The position numbers and the translations under genes are program-made. This document shows, in pieces, positions 44,240-52,822 of a DNA stretch of 64,000 bases. A model generated the notes under the pieces. That model ran no database searches and was not told where the DNA came from. It saw only the letters and a program-made list of their open reading frames with translations. This DNA is from Geothrix fermentans DSM 14018 (GTDB lineage Bacteria; Acidobacteriota; Holophagae; Holophagales; Holophagaceae): assembly GCF_000428885.1 (NCBI RefSeq), contig NZ_KE386810.1:148444-212443 (forward strand). The letters run 5' to 3'. The first letter of the stretch is position 1; each line of letters begins with the position of its first letter.

Positions 44240-45016
44240 ATGCGCTTCTACAGCTGGAACGTGAACGGCTTCCGCTCGGTCCTGAAGAAGGGCTTCATGG
44301 ATTGGCTGGAGACCGCGGAGCCGGACGTGCTTTCGCTCCAGGAGATCCGCTGCGAGTGGGAGGAGGCGGACCTGGGCGTGCGCCGCCAGATCGAGAGCGC
44401 CTACGACGTCTGCTGGTTCCCCGCCACCAGCAAGAAGGGCTATGCCGGATCGGCCACCTTCTCGAAGAAGGACCTGGGCTTCGCCCACACCAAGGGCCTG
44501 GGCATCGACGGCTACGACGCCGAGGGCCGGATGATCGTGTCCCGGAAGGACAAGCTCGTCTTCATCGGCGGCTACTTCCCCAACGCCTCCCAGGGCTTGG
44601 TGCGCCTGCCCTTCAAACGCCAGTTCGCGAAGGACCTCGCGGCCATCGTGGCCAAGCACCACAAGGCCGGGGACCAGGTGATCCTCACGGGCGACATGAA
44701 CGTGGCCCCGGAGGAGATCGACCTGGCCCGCCCCAAGGACAACGTCAAGAATCCCGGCTTCACGCCCGAGGAGCGCGAGGACTTCAAGCTCTACCTGGGC
44801 GCGGGCCTGGCGGACGTGCTGAGGGAGCGGAACCCGGATGTGCCGGGCCTCTACACCTGGTGGACCGCCCGGGGCGGCGCCCGGGAGCGGAACGTGGGCT
44901 GGAGGATCGACCTCTTCCTCGCCAGCCGCACGCTGCTGGACCGCGTGAAGGACACCCGCATCCACGCCGACGTGCTGGGCTCCGACCACTGCCCCATCAG
45001 CCTGGACCTTCTTTAG
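44240..45016 (+). CDS. xth: exodeoxyribonuclease III
   Basis: This AP endonuclease/3'-5' exonuclease acts in base-excision repair. The 258-residue protein has FYSWNVNGFRS, LSLQEIRCEWEEAD with the metal Glu, GYAGSATFSKKD, LTGDMNVAPEEIDL, WRIDLFLAS and the terminal GSDHCPISLDL. ATG 44240 has GGAGG 4 bases before it. An upstream frame would overlap the Spx-like gene. A 20-bp perfect palindromic terminator follows immediately. Confidence 0.96.
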   Translation: MRFYSWNVNGFRSVLKKGFMDWLETAEPDVLSLQEIRCEWEEADLGVRRQIESAYDVCWFPATSKKGYAGSATFSKKDLGFAHTKGLGIDGYDAEGRMIVSRKDKLVFIGGYFPNASQGLVRLPFKRQFAKDLAAIVAKHHKAGDQVILTGDMNVAPEEIDLARPKDNVKNPGFTPEEREDFKLYLGAGLADVLRERNPDVPGLYTWWTARGGARERNVGWRIDLFLASRTLLDRVKDTRIHADVLGSDHCPISLDLL

Positions 45017-45029
45017 GTTTTTCCTTACT

Positions 45030-45070
45030 CCAAAAAGCGGGGGCCCCGGTCCGGGGCCCCCGCTTTTTGG
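45030..45070. terminator. 20-bp perfect bidirectional terminator
   Basis: A 20-base arm at 45030-45049 (CCAAAAAGC, then G- and C-runs) pairs perfectly with 45051-45070 around a single T. The A and T runs at the stem base suit termination on both strands. It separates xth (plus) from the convergent TPR gene (minus). Confidence 0.92.
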
Positions 45071-45080
45071 AGCATGAAGA

Positions 45081-46100
45081 CTACTTGATGCGCTTCAGGG
45101 ACGGATCCTTCAGCATCTCGCGGGCCGTCGCGGCATTCTTGCCGTTGGGGGCGAGCTCGATGTACTTCTCCAGGTGCTGCTTGGTGCCCTTCAGGTTGTT
45201 CTCCCCGAACTCGACCATGGCCAGGAGGTAGTGGGCCTCGGCGTACTTGGCATCCACCTCCAGGGCCTTCAGCAGGTGGGCCTTGGCCTCCTTGGTCTTG
45301 CCGGCGTTGAAGGCCTCCACGCCCTTGTTGTAGATCACGTCCGGGTTGGGCCCCTGGAGGGTCTCCAGCATGGTGGTGTACTTCTGCTCGGCGGCCTTGT
45401 CGGCCTTGGCCTTGCTGGTCTCGATGAGGGCGGCAACCACCCGCTCATCTTTGGGATTCCGCTCCAGGGCCTTGAGGAGGTAGGGCTCGGCTTCCTCCTT
45501 CTTGGCGCCGGCCTGGGCCATGCAGATGCCCAGCACGCGCTCGATCTTCAGGAGCTCCGGCGCCAGCTCGGCCTTGGCCTGCTCATCCTTGAGCTTGGTC
45601 TGGGCGTCGGTCAGGGTCTTGTAGGACTTCTCCACGAAGGGGAGGGCCTCTTCGTACTTGCCCTCGTTGTAGAGAGGGATGGCGGCGTTGAAGGCGTCGC
45701 GGCCCTCCGCATCCAGCGCGGCGCCCGGATCCTCGGGCACAGTCTGGGTACCGGAGGCCTGCGGCGCCGTGCGGGCCTCGGCGGGGGTCAGCAGCGTGAC
45801 GTTCTTGACCAGCACATCGGCGAGGGGGATCCGGATGGATTCCTTGTAGTCCACATAGCCTTCGGCCTTGATGGTGAGCTCGTAGTCCTTGGGATCCAGG
45901 CCCACCTGCAGGAAATTTCCCTTCGCGTCGGCCGTGAGTTCCTTGAGCCAGGCGCGGTCCAGGCGCTTCAGGATGATCTTGGCCCCGGCCAGGGGCTTGC
46001 CGTCCTTGCTCTGAACCTTGCCGCTGATGCGCCCGGTGGTCTCGGCATACAGGGACAGGCAGGCCGCCGGGATGAGGAGCGCTGAGATGAGGCGTCGCAT
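45081..46100 (-). CDS. secreted TPR protein with carboxypeptidase-regulatory-like domain
   Basis: The 339-residue protein has a signal peptide (residues 1-19), a carboxypeptidase-regulatory-like beta domain (GRISGKVQSKDGKPLAGAKI, residues 22-100) and then tetratricopeptide-like helices (AAIPLYNEGKYEEALPFVEK, YLLKALERNPKDERV, LKALEVDAKYAEAHYLLAM). GGAGG precedes ATG 46100. Such modules are typical of envelope scaffolding proteins in Acidobacteriota, and the binding partner is unknown. It is separated from xth by the palindromic terminator. Confidence 0.85.
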   Translation of the reverse strand: MRRLISALLIPAACLSLYAETTGRISGKVQSKDGKPLAGAKIILKRLDRAWLKELTADAKGNFLQVGLDPKDYELTIKAEGYVDYKESIRIPLADVLVKNVTLLTPAEARTAPQASGTQTVPEDPGAALDAEGRDAFNAAIPLYNEGKYEEALPFVEKSYKTLTDAQTKLKDEQAKAELAPELLKIERVLGICMAQAGAKKEEAEPYLLKALERNPKDERVVAALIETSKAKADKAAEQKYTTMLETLQGPNPDVIYNKGVEAFNAGKTKEAKAHLLKALEVDAKYAEAHYLLAMVEFGENNLKGTKQHLEKYIELAPNGKNAATAREMLKDPSLKRIK

Positions 46101-46213
46101 GGGGTTTCCTCCAAACCCATCCATCGTTCCACAGGGCTGCTCCGGCGCCGAGTGCTTTTCGTCAAAATAGCGTTCTTCCGGTCTCCTGGTTCATCCCGCC
46201 GGCGGCCTTTCGA

Positions 46214-46235
46214 GCCGGATGCGGGAAAATCCGGC
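46214..46235. other. hairpin in leader of the DUF1844 operon
   Basis: GCCGGAT at 46214-46220 faces ATCCGGC at 46229-46235 around an 8-base loop, 50 bases before the DUF1844 start and in the divergent spacer to the TPR gene. There is no T-tract, so a terminator is unlikely. It may be an operator or leader structure. Confidence 0.35.
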
Positions 46236-46285
46236 CTGTGGTAGGCTTCCGGGCAGACAAGTCCTGTAAGTGTTCGAGGTAGCCC

Positions 46286-46576
46286 ATGAATCCAGCGGTG
46301 CCGGAAGCCTCTCTGACCGCCCTGATGCATCTCCTGGCGGAACAGGCACTTATGGCTCTCGGCGTGCCCCACCCGATGATGAAGGAGGCACCGCCGGCGA
46401 ATCCGGCCGTGGCGCGGTTCTATGTGGACCTGCTTGGCGTCCTGAAGGAAAAGACCGGAGCCTCGAGGACCGACGGAGAGACCCGTGAGCTCGAGGACAT
46501 CCTGTACGGCCTCCGCATGCGGCTGATGGATCTCAAGCCCGCCACGGACGCCCCTGCGGGGGGCCCCAAGTCATGA
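46286..46576 (+). CDS. DUF1844-family protein
   Basis: The 96-residue protein matches DUF1844: SLTALMHLLAEQALMALGVP near the N terminus, then FYVDLLGVLKEKTGASRTDGETRELEDILYGLRMRLMDL. The family is common in Acidobacteriota, Deltaproteobacteria and Planctomycetes, and its function is not known. It is predicted all-helical and soluble. GAGGT precedes ATG 46286. Its stop overlaps the next gene's start (ATGA), linking it to the polytopic TPR/zinc-ribbon protein. Confidence 0.9.
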   Translation: MNPAVPEASLTALMHLLAEQALMALGVPHPMMKEAPPANPAVARFYVDLLGVLKEKTGASRTDGETRELEDILYGLRMRLMDLKPATDAPAGGPKS

Positions 46577-48450
46577 GCCCCGGCCGGATGGCGATGCGAC
46601 CGATCCATGCCTTGCGCGCGATCGTCCTGGCTGGGTTCGCCGGGCTTGCCGCCCTTCAGGCGGCGCCCCCGGCGGAGGCCCCCAGGCCCGCGCCAGCCCC
46701 CGTGGCCACGGAAGCGGCGGTGGCGCTGAGCCACCGTGCCAACCACCTGTTCGAAGCCCTCGCGAAGGGCGACCCGGAGGCGGTGCGGGCCGCGCAGCTC
46801 GAGGTGGAGTCGGTGCGGCGGACCTACTCGGTCCTGGATGTCACTCCGCTCGTGGAGGCCGCGGCCCTCTGGGCCCGGCAACAGGGCCTGGCGGGCCGTC
46901 CCGCCCTGGGGCTGGAGGCCATCCAGGCGGTGGAGCGATGGGCGCCGGATCATCCCAGCCTGCTCGGAACCCGCATCGCCCTGATGCGGCAGGAGGGGCC
47001 CCGCGGATGGTTCTGGAGCTTCCCCGAGCTGATGAAGCTCACGCGTCTGCGCCTGGAGGCGCCGGCCCACCGCTGGCTCTGGCTCACGCAGCACCTGGGC
47101 ATGCTGCGGCTGGCCGCCACCCTGCTGCTCTGGGGCTGGGCCCTCACCATGGGGCTGCGCTACCGGAACGTGCTGCGCCATCTCTGGGAGGAACCGCTCC
47201 AGCACAAGGGCATCAGCCCGGCCCTGGCCGCGCTGGCCGGGGCCGTGGTGCTCACCGGCCCGGTGCTCCTGGGGTTGGATCCCCTGGCCGCGGCCCTGGT
47301 CTGGCTCTTCCTGCTGGCTCCGTTCCTGACACCTTCCGAGGTGAAGGTCACGGTCTTCATCATGCTGTTCCAACTCGTCCATCCCGCCCTGGCGCTCATG
47401 GAGCCCCTCGCCGGCCGCGAACCGCCGCCCAGCATCGAAGTGCTCCAGCTCCAGCCCCGGGTCCAGCCCGTCCCCGCCTCCGCGCTGCGCCTCCTGCCTC
47501 CCACGGACCAGGCCTTCCTCCAGGGGTGGGACCAGCTCCAGAATCAGCGCTGGAAGGAGGCCGAAGAGACCTTCCAGAACCTGGTGGGCCGCCATCCGGA
47601 CCAGCCTGAGGTGCTGAATAACCTGGGCGTCGCCCGGTACCACTCCGGTGATGCCGCAGGCGCCGACAAGGCCTTCGCCAGCGCCCTGGAAGCCGGTTCC
47701 CGGATGGAGATCCTCCTCAACCAGAGCATCCTCGCCTTCAGCCGGCTCGACACGGCCCTGGGCGCTTCCAAGCAGGAGGAGGCCAGAGCTGCCGAACCCG
47801 CGGACTACGCCCGTCTCATCGCGCTGAATGATGCCCGGAAGGATGTGCGCGGCTACCCCATGCCCCTCCCCGACAGCGCCGCGCGGGCCGAAGCCCTGGC
47901 GGAGGCCGCCGGTGGGCCGAACGCGGAGCGCCTGCCCCTCTCGGATCCGGCCTTCCTGGTGGCCCTCCTGCTGCCCCTCATCGGGATCTCGGCCTTCCTC
48001 CTGAGGATCCGCAGGAGCCTGCGGATGGCGCATCCGGGCCAGTGCGTCCGCTGCGGCGAGCCCTACCACACCACCGACAGCCCGGATCCCGCGGTGTGCT
48101 CGAAGTGCCACCACCTCTTCGTCCTCAGGGACGGCCTTCACACCGAGAGCCGCCGCCGGAAGCTGGACGAGGTGGCCGAGCACCAGCGCAACACGCGCTG
48201 GATCCACAAGACGCTCATCGTGCTCCTGCCGGGGTTCGACCTGGCCTTCCTGGGCGAGACCCGCGAGGCCCTGATGGAGTTCCTGCCCCTCTGCCTCGCC
48301 GTGGGCATGGTCCTCGCCACCGGCCGTTCCGTGCGGTATCCGGGCGAGATCATCCCTGATCCCGTCTCCACCTGGCTGGCCCTCGGGGCGGTCCTGGTGG
48401 GCCTGCTCTACCTCCGCTCCTGGCTGAAGCTGTTCCTGAGGAGGGCCTGA
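46573..48450 (+). CDS. polytopic membrane protein with TPR and zinc ribbon
   Basis: The 625-residue protein has an unusual order: a signal-anchor at residues 14-31, a soluble helical part to about 170, membrane helices near 176-195, 216-234, 235-251 and 258-277, a TPR-like region (NQRWKEAEETFQNLVGRHPD, VLNNLGVARYHSGDA, residues 313-380), another helix at 459-477, a zinc ribbon (CVRCG at 491-495 and CSKC at 509-512), then two or three more helices. I know no named family. It is coupled to DUF1844 before it and sits one base before the DUF4388 gene. A membrane scaffold or stress-sensing role is guesswork. Confidence 0.8.
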   Translation: MSPGRMAMRPIHALRAIVLAGFAGLAALQAAPPAEAPRPAPAPVATEAAVALSHRANHLFEALAKGDPEAVRAAQLEVESVRRTYSVLDVTPLVEAAALWARQQGLAGRPALGLEAIQAVERWAPDHPSLLGTRIALMRQEGPRGWFWSFPELMKLTRLRLEAPAHRWLWLTQHLGMLRLAATLLLWGWALTMGLRYRNVLRHLWEEPLQHKGISPALAALAGAVVLTGPVLLGLDPLAAALVWLFLLAPFLTPSEVKVTVFIMLFQLVHPALALMEPLAGREPPPSIEVLQLQPRVQPVPASALRLLPPTDQAFLQGWDQLQNQRWKEAEETFQNLVGRHPDQPEVLNNLGVARYHSGDAAGADKAFASALEAGSRMEILLNQSILAFSRLDTALGASKQEEARAAEPADYARLIALNDARKDVRGYPMPLPDSAARAEALAEAAGGPNAERLPLSDPAFLVALLLPLIGISAFLLRIRRSLRMAHPGQCVRCGEPYHTTDSPDPAVCSKCHHLFVLRDGLHTESRRRKLDEVAEHQRNTRWIHKTLIVLLPGFDLAFLGETREALMEFLPLCLAVGMVLATGRSVRYPGEIIPDPVSTWLALGAVLVGLLYLRSWLKLFLRRA

Positions 48451-48451
48451 G

Positions 48452-49606
48452 ATGGCGCTGGAAGGATCCCTCCGGGACTTCGACCTCTTCTCCCTGTTCA
48501 ACATGATCAAGATCCAGGGGAAGAACGGGACCCTGGTGCTCTCCCAGGGTCAGGAGTTCGTGAAGGTCTTCTTCGAGAACGGCGAGATCGTCGGCTGCGA
48601 CTCCAACCAGGTCCGCATGGAGGACCGCCTCGGCACCATGTTGGTGCGCCTGGGCCGCCTCACCGGCGAGGAGCTGCTGAGCATGGTCCAGGTCCAGCGG
48701 CAGACCCTCAAGCGCATGGGCACCCTCCTGCTGGAAGGCGGCAAGGTCACCCCCACGGACCTCCAGGACGCCCTCTTCAACCAGGCCACCGCCATCCTCC
48801 ACCGCACGTTCCGCTGGGTGGAGGGGGACTACCGCTTCGACTCCTTCCTGCCCACGGATCTGGACCGGGAACACTTCGTCCCCATTCCGGTGGACACGGT
48901 GCTGATGGAGGCCGCGCGCATCCAGGATGAGTGGCCCGAGGTGGAACGTCGGCTGCCAGGTCTCGACACGCCCCTGTCCAGGTCTCCCAGGGCCCAGGCC
49001 CTGCACCTGGACATCGACCGCGAGGTCTCGTCCGTGCTGGATGGCAAGGGCCACGTGCAGGGATCCTCGGGGCTCACCCACGAGCAGGAGATGGTCCTCT
49101 CCTACTTCGATCATCCCCAGAGCGCCAGGGACATCACCCAGATCAGCCGCTACGAGGAACTGGACACCTGCAAGGCCATCGCCGATCTCCTGGAGGCCGG
49201 GCTCCTGGAACCCAACACCAGCGGCGGTTCGGTCAAGGTGGTCCGGCCCTGGGTGGAAGGGCATCCCGGCCTGGCTCCGGAGGCCTGGGAGCCGAGCCCG
49301 CTCCTGTGGCCCCTGGTGGTGCTCGGGTTCGCGATCCCCCTGGCCCTGTACGTGCCCCATCAGCGCGGATCCGTGAACCTGGGCCTGGCCAGCCTCCAGC
49401 CCGTGGATGTCCGGGTGGCCTCGGAGGAGCGGACCCGGCTCCGGCAGGAATGGGCGCTCCGCATGGCCTTCCCCAAGGACGGCGGGCTGGCGCTGGCCAA
49501 GCGGCTGAGAAACCCCCTGGACGGGAAGAACCCCGTCCCGGACCTGGCCAGTCTCCCCGATCCCATGGCCGCGGCCCCCGTGCCCGCGCCGCAGGACAAG
49601 CGATAA
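48452..49606 (+). CDS. DUF4388 (PATAN-like) protein with membrane helix
   Basis: The 384-residue protein begins with a DUF4388 domain (ALEGSLRDFDLFSLFNMIKI, GTLVLSQGQEFVKVFFENG, LGTMLVRLGRLTGEELLSMV, to about residue 150), a fold linked to signalling and gliding proteins. A winged-helix-like stretch follows (LTHEQEMVLSYFDHPQSARDI, residues 206-260). A single membrane helix at about 287-307 precedes a Pro-rich tail. It lies one base after the polytopic protein. The combination suggests a membrane-tethered signalling adaptor. Confidence 0.85.
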   Translation: MALEGSLRDFDLFSLFNMIKIQGKNGTLVLSQGQEFVKVFFENGEIVGCDSNQVRMEDRLGTMLVRLGRLTGEELLSMVQVQRQTLKRMGTLLLEGGKVTPTDLQDALFNQATAILHRTFRWVEGDYRFDSFLPTDLDREHFVPIPVDTVLMEAARIQDEWPEVERRLPGLDTPLSRSPRAQALHLDIDREVSSVLDGKGHVQGSSGLTHEQEMVLSYFDHPQSARDITQISRYEELDTCKAIADLLEAGLLEPNTSGGSVKVVRPWVEGHPGLAPEAWEPSPLLWPLVVLGFAIPLALYVPHQRGSVNLGLASLQPVDVRVASEERTRLRQEWALRMAFPKDGGLALAKRLRNPLDGKNPVPDLASLPDPMAAAPVPAPQDKR

Positions 49607-49615
49607 GGATTTCCG

Positions 49616-50203
49616 ATGTTCGTGCACCAGCGCCAGGGCTGCCTGGAGGTGATCTGCGGCCCCATGTTCTCCGGCAAGTCCGAGGAGTTGATCCGGCGCA
49701 TCAAGCGGGCCATCATCGCCCGGCAGCGGGTCCAGGTCTTCAAGCCGGCCCTGGACGACCGCTACGATGTCTCCGCCATCGCCAGCCACAGCCAGCGGAA
49801 GCACGACGCCATCCCCGTGAAGGACAGCGTGGAACTGGCGCGCCACCTGGATCCGGAAGCCGAAGTGGTGGCCCTGGACGAGGTGCAGTTCATGGACGAG
49901 GGCCTCATCCCCATCATCGAGGACCTGGCCGACCGGGGCGTGCGTGTCATCGCCGGCGGCCTGGACCAGGACTCCAACGGCGAACCCTTCGGCATCATGC
50001 CCATCCTCCTGGCCAAGGCCGAGTACGTCACCAAGCTCCAGGCCATCTGCATGGTGTGCGGCGCCCTGGCGGGACGCACCCAGCGCATGGTCCAGACCGG
50101 AGGCCAGGTGCTGGTGGGCGCCGCCGAGGCCTACGAGGCCCGCTGCCGCCACTGCCACGAGACGCCCCACGCGACGGGGAAGCGGTTGCTGGAAGGGGAG
50201 TGA
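49616..50203 (+). CDS. tdk: thymidine kinase
   Basis: The 195-residue type II thymidine kinase phosphorylates thymidine for dTTP salvage. It has Walker A CGPMFSGKSEELIRRI, VVALDEVQFMDEG, the lasso region and two zinc pairs (CMVCG and CRHCH). Length and motif order fit. It begins 9 bases after the DUF4388 gene and may be cotranscribed with it. Confidence 0.96.
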   Translation: MFVHQRQGCLEVICGPMFSGKSEELIRRIKRAIIARQRVQVFKPALDDRYDVSAIASHSQRKHDAIPVKDSVELARHLDPEAEVVALDEVQFMDEGLIPIIEDLADRGVRVIAGGLDQDSNGEPFGIMPILLAKAEYVTKLQAICMVCGALAGRTQRMVQTGGQVLVGAAEAYEARCRHCHETPHATGKRLLEGE

Positions 50204-50214
50204 CTCGAAGCGCC

Positions 50215-51357
50215 TCAGGGCGCATGGAAAGTCAGCGGCACTTCTTTCCCAGACCGCAGAACGATCCAACCGTGCCTTGACCCCGAGGCCACGAGATCCT
50301 GCACTGCGCGGCGGGTCAAGGCCCGGCCTTTGAGGTTGCCGGCTTGGAGCAGGACATCGCCCACCCGGCACCCGGCCTTTTCCATGGGGCTACCGGGCTT
50401 GACGAGGGCGACCACCAGCTGCGGGACTGTGCCGCTGCGATCCCAGAGCAGCGGCAGCCTGCGGTTCGGTTCTCGGCGGAGCGGGAGGTTCCCGGCCTTG
50501 TCGAGCGTGAGCGTCACATGGCGGGTTACGAAATCGAAACAGACCTTGGATGCCAGCCACACATCCAGCCCGATTCTTCCGAGCTTCGTCCCCTCCTGGA
50601 AATCCACGGGTGCATGACGCCAGGTGAAGCCTCCAGCCTCGATGATCGAAATTGCCTGGATCTCGCCCGCGATGGCCACGCCCGAAACCCCCTGGGAGAC
50701 CGTCTTCCCGCCTGTCCGCGTTGGACGGAGGGCAGCTGGGAGATCCAGGCCTCCGGTGCTTCCGGTATCCACCTCGGCCTCGACGGTCTGGCCCCCCATC
50801 CGGATTGGCAGGCTAGGCAAGGAGCCGGGAGAGGTCGAAAGAGGAAGTGTCGCACCCGGGCTGAAGTGGTAGCCCCACCAGATGAGCCGGTGTTCGTTAG
50901 GCTCGAGCAGAAAGCGGGTTCCGCGCAGGAATGTCATGCCCAGGATCCCGTCGACAGGCTGGTCCTGAAAGCGCCCCATCTGTGCCTGCAGGTCCATCCG
51001 GGCCGCATAGATCCCATCCCTGGTCAGGTCCCCGACCTCCACGCGCTTCAACAGCACTGATTCGGTCGGAAGGGCCTGATCAGCGATATCCCTGGCTGTG
51101 GATTCCGTATGAGGATCGTCCCAGAAAAACTCCGAGGGGACGGACTTGTCCACGACGCACCAGTCGGCGCCGGTATCGAGGATGAACCGGAAGGCACGGG
51201 AAGTGCCCGGCGTCTTCAGGGAATGGAGCGTGACGGAGACGATCGGCAGCCCGTTTTCATCCAGGACGATGGAGACCGGGCGCACGAATTTCCGCGGCTC
51301 GGCCATCAGGCTGGTGGGCAGGGTGGAGAGCAGGAATAGAAGAAGGAGCCTGGACAT
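50215..51357 (-). CDS. secreted two-DTG aspartyl protease with PDZ-like end
   Basis: The 380-residue protein has a signal peptide (residues 1-19). Two retropepsin-like motifs lie in one chain: ILDTGADWCVVD (Asp61) and EVDTGSTGGLDLP (Asp197), so one molecule could form a full bilobal active site. Residues about 305-378 (VVALVKPGSPMEKAGCRVGDVL) look like a PDZ domain. The base composition is a little less GC-rich than its neighbours. The start at ATG 51357 has an AGGAG at 12-13 bases. Its job in the periplasm is unknown. Confidence 0.78.
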   Translation of the reverse strand: MSRLLLLFLLSTLPTSLMAEPRKFVRPVSIVLDENGLPIVSVTLHSLKTPGTSRAFRFILDTGADWCVVDKSVPSEFFWDDPHTESTARDIADQALPTESVLLKRVEVGDLTRDGIYAARMDLQAQMGRFQDQPVDGILGMTFLRGTRFLLEPNEHRLIWWGYHFSPGATLPLSTSPGSLPSLPIRMGGQTVEAEVDTGSTGGLDLPAALRPTRTGGKTVSQGVSGVAIAGEIQAISIIEAGGFTWRHAPVDFQEGTKLGRIGLDVWLASKVCFDFVTRHVTLTLDKAGNLPLRREPNRRLPLLWDRSGTVPQLVVALVKPGSPMEKAGCRVGDVLLQAGNLKGRALTRRAVQDLVASGSRHGWIVLRSGKEVPLTFHAP

Positions 51358-51569
51358 GGATACCAGTGGATCATGAATGGGTGATCCTGGATGGTCGGTT
51401 CCTTTTTTCCACTTCGTCAAGCCGGTCGATGACATGACAGGAATTGCGGTGGTGACAGAGATCCTGGCCCCTCTTCACCAGACCCCGCGGCGCTAGACTG
51501 GCCCCGGCGCGCTGCTGCAGCGCCGTTCCACCCCACCGCCCGAGGCTTCAGGGCATCCAGGAGGTTTCC

Positions 51570-52760
51570 ATGGCCGGCGCCTACGCCACGTTCACTCACA
51601 TCACCGACTACATGGGCTTCGAGGGGCTCCTCACCGAGGAAGAACGGATGATCCGCGAGACCGCGCGGAAGTTCGTCAACGCCGAGGTGCTGCCCATCAT
51701 CGAGAAGCACGCCCAGGAGCAGACCTTCCCCAAGCACCTCATCCCCAAGATGGGCGAGCTGGGCTTCTTCGGCCCGGCGCTGCCCGAGGAATACGGCTGC
51801 ATGGGGGTTTCCAACGTCGCCTACGGCATCCTCATGTACGAGCTGGAGCGCGGCGATTCCGGCCTACGGTCCTTCGCCTCCGTGCAGGGCAGCCTCGTCA
51901 TGTGGCCCATCTACACCTACGGCAGCGAGGAGCAGAAGCGGTACTGGCTGCCCAAGCTCGCCACCGGCGAGAAGATCGGCTGTTTCGGCCTCACGGAGCC
52001 GGACTTCGGCTCCAACCCCGGCGGCATGCTCACGAAGGCCGTGCGCGAGCCCGGCGGCAAGTGGCGCCTCAACGGCACCAAGATGTGGATCACCAACGGC
52101 ACCGTGGCCGACGTGGCCGTGGTGTGGGCCCAGACCGAGGACGGCATCCGCGGCTTCCTGGTGGAGAAGGGCACCCCCGGCTTCAGCGCCCCCGAGATGA
52201 AGGGGAAGTGGAGCCTGCGCGCCTCCACCACCTCCGAGCTGGTGCTGGAGGACGTCATCGTGGACGAGAAGGCCAGCCTGCTGCCCAACGTGAAGGGCCT
52301 GAAGGGCCCCCTGGGCTGCCTCACCCAGGCCCGCTACGGCATCGCCTGGGGCGCCCTGGGCGCTGCGGACGCCTGCTACCAGTGCGCTCTGGACTACGCG
52401 AAGACCCGCATCCAGTTCGACCGTCCCATCGCCAGCTACCAGCTCCAGCAGGAGAAGCTGGCCTGGATGGTCACGGAGATCACCAAGGGGCAGCTGCTGG
52501 TGCACCAGCTGGGCCGCCTGAAGGACGCCAAGACCTTCACGCCCGCCCAGGTCTCCATGGCCAAGATGAATAACGTGAACATCGCCCTGGAGGTCTGCCG
52601 CAAGGCCCGCACCATCCTGGGCGCCAACGGCATCCTCGACGAGTACCCCGTCATGCGGCACATGGCCAACCTCGAGAGCGTCTACACCTACGAGGGCACG
52701 CACGATATGCACACCCTCATCATCGGCCAGGAAGTGACAGGGATTCCGGCCTACCGCTGA
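51570..52760 (+). CDS. gcdH: glutaryl-CoA dehydrogenase-like acyl-CoA dehydrogenase
   Basis: The 396-residue flavoenzyme resembles glutaryl-CoA dehydrogenase, which oxidises and decarboxylates glutaryl-CoA to crotonyl-CoA. GLRSFASVQGSLVM holds the Arg that contacts the glutaryl carboxylate. LTEPDFGSNPGGM, TKMWITNG and the catalytic-Glu motif VYTYEGTHDMHTLIIGQ are present. GGAGG lies 5 bases before ATG 51570. The next gene is unrelated, behind a palindromic terminator. Activity with other short diacid-CoAs is possible. Confidence 0.92.
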   Translation: MAGAYATFTHITDYMGFEGLLTEEERMIRETARKFVNAEVLPIIEKHAQEQTFPKHLIPKMGELGFFGPALPEEYGCMGVSNVAYGILMYELERGDSGLRSFASVQGSLVMWPIYTYGSEEQKRYWLPKLATGEKIGCFGLTEPDFGSNPGGMLTKAVREPGGKWRLNGTKMWITNGTVADVAVVWAQTEDGIRGFLVEKGTPGFSAPEMKGKWSLRASTTSELVLEDVIVDEKASLLPNVKGLKGPLGCLTQARYGIAWGALGAADACYQCALDYAKTRIQFDRPIASYQLQQEKLAWMVTEITKGQLLVHQLGRLKDAKTFTPAQVSMAKMNNVNIALEVCRKARTILGANGILDEYPVMRHMANLESVYTYEGTHDMHTLIIGQEVTGIPAYR

Positions 52761-52773
52761 GGTCTGTTCCATC

Positions 52774-52809
52774 CTCTGAAAAACGGGCCGCACGGCCCGT
52801 TTTTCAGAG
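52774..52809. terminator. 17-bp perfect palindromic terminator
   Basis: A 17-base arm at 52774-52790 (CTCTGAAAAACGGGCCG) pairs with 52793-52809 around CA. The A and T runs at the base suit intrinsic termination on both strands. It follows gcdH and lies 13 bases before the patatin gene. Confidence 0.9.
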
Positions 52810-52822
52810 CATAGAATGCCGA

